From: Oceanospirillum sp964342385
Lineage (GTDB): Bacteria > Pseudomonadota > Gammaproteobacteria > Pseudomonadales > Halomonadaceae
Reading direction: 5' to 3'
Assembly (NCBI GenBank): GCA_964342385.1
Contig: CAYFGP010000009.1
Coordinates: 25,175 to 89,174, forward strand
DNA: 64,000 nt
Of this stretch, positions 61,572-64,000 are shown one piece after another (position 1 is the stretch's first letter; every line of letters begins with the position of its first letter). The notes under the pieces were generated by a model that did not search any database, had not been told where the DNA came from, and worked only from the letters and a program-made list of their open reading frames with translations. Both the position numbers and the translations under genes were made by a program.

Positions 61572-62993
61572 TCAAAGGGATAGGTCTGACTTTAGCTTAT
61601 GATGTAATTCATTAAGAATACGATGCCTTTCCTCTTCGTTACTAAAACCTATTGTGGGAAGCATTGATTGTAGTAAATCTATAATCTTAACCTCCCATAC
61701 ATCACTTGTATCCGTTATCACTTTTGAAATACTTCTTTCATGACGGGAAAGGCATATTAGCTGAAAGCGCTGCTGTGTTGATATAATATGCCATTTTGAA
61801 ACCAACCAATTAAAGGCACTTTCAGCAAAGATTCGTATATGATTTAGCTCTCCAGCTATTTCCATTACTCGAAATACCAAATCAAAAATTTTCTTAGGAT
61901 GCATTACTGCACCGTTATCAACGGCCATTCTATGCATAGAAACCAGCTTAGAAACTGAACTATTTACATCTGTACTTGAATGATGACCTCCCAATGCTCT
62001 CAGGAATTCATCTCGGACCTTAAAATCATGAGGGCAACCCAAGCTTTCGATTAAACAGTCATACTCCTTAAAATTATCATGAAAGATGCAACCTGATAAA
62101 AAGCATAGAATAGTTTTTTCTGCAATTTCTAAAAGTTCAACTTGCTGATCTAAAGCTGCCACTGGTAAAAAACCATAAGTTATACAGAAATCATCAGAGT
62201 CATCCATGATATCCTTATTTTTTTTATGGTAGGAGATAGAGGCTATCTTGCTCTCTAAAGCGGGTATGAAAAGATTAGAGTCTAATAGCGCAAGTGTATT
62301 TTTCAGCTTTGCTAAACAAAGAGTTATTTCCCCTTCAATTACAGGCCCCTTTGATAAAAAACCATCAATCCCGTCTGAAACACCAACATTTATTAAGCAA
62401 TTATTTTCTATAGTTGCCAGCATATACCAAGCCATTTCAATTGCTTGTAGCTTTTTCTCTGTGATTTCTTTATGAGGGTTAGGGTTGCTTACTAATCCAG
62501 GGAATATCTCTACATTTCTGCTAATTTTACTATTATCACCAGTAACGTTGATATTAAGCCATAATAGGACATGTCGACAAACAGCATGACAGTGCGCAGC
62601 GGATAGAGAGCTTTTTGGATCAATCTTTTCCAAAGATTTCAAAATAATTATAAAGTCACGTATGCATGTCTCCTTATCTCCTGCATGCCAGCTTGCTAAT
62701 GCAGCATCAGCCAATAATCCAATTTTCATTGGCTCCATTTCATCAATACCACAGCTTTCTGCAGCTGCTCTACCATACATATAATAACTTCTAGCAGCTT
62801 GATAATCTCCTTGTTTTTCTGCACAGATTGCAGCATCTCTACCTAAGAAAGCTTTCTCCAAAGTGCTAATCTCAGCATCACCTTCAATTAAGTCTTTTGA
62901 TAGGCTTAAGCTTTCTCCATAGTCATTTGCTCTATAAAGGACTCTTATTTTAGCTCTGATAAGTTCATCATTAATCCTACCATAGCGTTCCAT
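61572..62993 (-). CDS. C-terminal TPR-like repeat part of a broken STAND-type NTPase gene
   Basis: A 473-codon frame with no recognised catalytic motif. The first ~130 residues are helical-repeat-like (RAKIRVLYRANDYGESLSLS, AICAEKQGDYQAARSYYMYG), as in TPR arrays. The ORF begins with ATG overlapping the previous ORF by 17 nt, but AGAAGG before it is only 1 nt away, so an independent start is weak. Read in frame upstream of the ATG, VVEGMERYGRIND continues smoothly from the preceding ORF's ELA, which suggests a single original protein with a frameshift near 62985-63010. The GC content is much lower than elsewhere in the window. Function: probably the sensor repeats of a NACHT/STAND defence NTPase, whose catalytic core lies beyond the window. 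This is inference. Confidence 0.6.
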   Translation of the reverse strand: MERYGRINDELIRAKIRVLYRANDYGESLSLSKDLIEGDAEISTLEKAFLGRDAAICAEKQGDYQAARSYYMYGRAAAESCGIDEMEPMKIGLLADAALASWHAGDKETCIRDFIIILKSLEKIDPKSSLSAAHCHAVCRHVLLWLNINVTGDNSKISRNVEIFPGLVSNPNPHKEITEKKLQAIEMAWYMLATIENNCLINVGVSDGIDGFLSKGPVIEGEITLCLAKLKNTLALLDSNLFIPALESKIASISYHKKNKDIMDDSDDFCITYGFLPVAALDQQVELLEIAEKTILCFLSGCIFHDNFKEYDCLIESLGCPHDFKVRDEFLRALGGHHSSTDVNSSVSKLVSMHRMAVDNGAVMHPKKIFDLVFRVMEIAGELNHIRIFAESAFNWLVSKWHIISTQQRFQLICLSRHERSISKVITDTSDVWEVKIIDLLQSMLPTIGFSNEEERHRILNELHHKLKSDLSL

Positions 62994-63963
62994 ACCTTCT
63001 ACAACATACGGCTAATTCAAAGTTCCCCCATGATTCAGCAAGCTGCTCAAGCTCTGAGAATATTTTTGAATGGTTTATAGGATCTATTGTATTTTCTTCA
63101 TGTTCTCGAAGCCATGGTATTGAAACAAGAGAGTCAACCTCAAATGTCCCCTCGGTATAACTTAGAAATAGTTTATTACGCAAATCTGGCTTACTATAAT
63201 TTAAAAAATAAAAAATAGGAATTAGTTGATCAATCTTTCTAACCTGATGAATCTGATTTAAAAACAAAAAGCTTATAATTGGTAAACCATCTAAATCAGC
63301 TAGGTTTTTATCAAATGTAATTTCTGGAGAAAATATAGCACCCTGATTCTCCATCATGATGTCTAAAGTACATATTAGCTCCCAGAAATTTGGCAGTGAT
63401 CCTGACTTACCCGTAGAAGAAAGCAGCTTTGAATACACCATGAAAATGGTTGATTTTTTAGCCACTTCATCCTTGACAAGTTCACTTTCTCTTCTAAAAC
63501 AATCTAGAGCCTCCTGAACCTCATTTTTAGCCCCAGTTTGATATATCAAAAGTAACTGGGCACCTCTAAAAATAAGATTGGTATAACAATCTTCTTTATA
63601 TACTACGGTATCTGTTCTAATAAATGTAAACCCTGTAAGGTGCGGAGCCATTTTTTCTAGCTGATCTTGATCAGCCCCAAAAACGGCAAGGCATAATAAA
63701 CCAATGACCGAAGTATTTTTTCCTTGCAAGGCTGCTAATAGCGCCGAATTGGCATCAGAAAGTTCTATAGGCTGTCTTTTAACAAGTGAATTAGCTATCT
63801 CAAAGTTCACCTCTGTTTTTTGCTCTTCAGTCAACGTACTGTTTGCAAAATTTGATAAAAGAGGAGATAAAGCAAACCGATTTCCTTCTTGTTGGTCTAT
63901 CCAAGAGCCAATTAGTTGATCAAATATTATTCCACCATCTGAGATTAACCTGAATCCGTGACT
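62977..63963 (-). CDS. middle part of a probable STAND-type NTPase, broken and cut at the window edge
   Basis: An AT-rich frame open from ~63963 to a stop at 62977; a TTG at 63834 is a poor start because coding sequence continues upstream of it: FDQLIGSWIDQQEGNRFALS and PLLSNFANSTLTEEQKTEVN. This resembles the winged-helix segment (L-x-G-x-W...FxLSPLL) that follows the nucleotide-binding domain in STAND/NACHT ATPases. The rest is helical (RKIDQLIPIFYFLNYSKPDL, SELEQLAESWGNFELA). Just upstream there is a TGA at 63964-63966; beyond it a different frame to the edge reads VIAGLPSCEQVLKSRIQVNL. Thus a second frameshift probably lies near 63945-63965. Walker motifs are not visible. The call is pattern-based. 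Confidence 0.55.
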   Translation of the reverse strand, partial: SHGFRLISDGGIIFDQLIGSWIDQQEGNRFALSPLLSNFANSTLTEEQKTEVNFEIANSLVKRQPIELSDANSALLAALQGKNTSVIGLLCLAVFGADQDQLEKMAPHLTGFTFIRTDTVVYKEDCYTNLIFRGAQLLLIYQTGAKNEVQEALDCFRRESELVKDEVAKKSTIFMVYSKLLSSTGKSGSLPNFWELICTLDIMMENQGAIFSPEITFDKNLADLDGLPIISFLFLNQIHQVRKIDQLIPIFYFLNYSKPDLRNKLFLSYTEGTFEVDSLVSIPWLREHEENTIDPINHSKIFSELEQLAESWGNFELAVCCRRYGTLW

Positions 63964-64000
63964 TCAAGACCTGCTCACAGGACGGCAGACCTGCAATGAC

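Overview
The window looks like a piece of a marine-type gammaproteobacterial chromosome, probably Oceanospirillales/Pseudomonadales-like. This rests on gene content only: YgfZ, HrpA, FadD, RibE and MlaA of gammaproteobacterial type, an FMN riboswitch before ribB, a Fur-regulated fecIR pair, and the order dusA-tal-STAS-PP2C regulator-PilZ-mlaA, which I recall from Pseudomonas aeruginosa. Most of it is dense housekeeping sequence of moderate GC. The last ~2.4 kb is clearly more AT-rich and looks acquired. No rRNA, tRNA, insertion sequence, integrase or CRISPR array was seen. A run of exactly 100 N (8424-8523) is an assembly gap inside a histidine kinase.

Layout. 1-6.1 kb: receiver-domain tail of a hybrid kinase, periplasmic MsrA, sulfide:quinone oxidoreductase, and a leftward copper operon (copZ-like, copA and a 26-residue membrane peptide) behind a MerR-type operator, then a lipoprotein cytochrome c. 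6.1-14 kb: a doubtful membrane ORF, ygfZ, the gapped kinase, ung, FMN riboswitch-ribB, adenine permease-apt, ribE. 14-22.3 kb: a promoter-to-terminator unit without an ORF (candidate sRNA), DUF327/YaaR-like and DUF2489 genes, a Lon-like AAA+ protease, two chemoreceptors. 22.5-36.5 kb: a small conserved ORF, dusA, talB, a STAS/PP2C partner-switch pair, PilZ protein, mlaA, an alpha/beta-hydrolase-fold protein lacking the nucleophile serine, hrpA and a CHASE-PAS-GGDEF-EAL protein. 36.7-42.6 kb: fatty-acid genes (fadD, a DmdB-like acyl-CoA ligase, a hydrolase, a MaoC/PhaJ hydratase). 42.7-47.8 kb: coxE-like VWA and MoxR ATPase, then a flagellin carrying a zinc-metallopeptidase domain behind a sigma-28 promoter, then cysK. 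47.9-54.1 kb: class II amidotransferase, VWA membrane protein, two small membrane proteins, oligopeptidase B. 54.3-61.4 kb: Fur-box-controlled fecI-fecR, an STN-type TonB receptor with its own Fur box, an ABM-domain membrane protein, gamma-glutamyltransferase. 61.5-64 kb: AT-rich remains of what looks like a STAND-type NTPase with TPR-like repeats, broken by apparent frameshifts and cut by the window edge.

The most interesting object is the proteolytic flagellin (44990-46645): complete N- and C-terminal flagellin domains flank a HEMVH...EGIAE metallopeptidase core, and a near-consensus FliA promoter ties this isolated gene to the flagellar regulon. Proteolytic flagellins (flagellinolysins) are a described family, so the novelty lies in this host, the isolated locus and the promoter. 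Less expected are two leaders in which the Shine-Dalgarno sequence is perfectly or nearly perfectly base-paired by an upstream arm (cysK at 46722-46797 and the histidine kinase at 8014-8063), the ~207-nt candidate sRNA, and the copA-linked 26-residue peptide.
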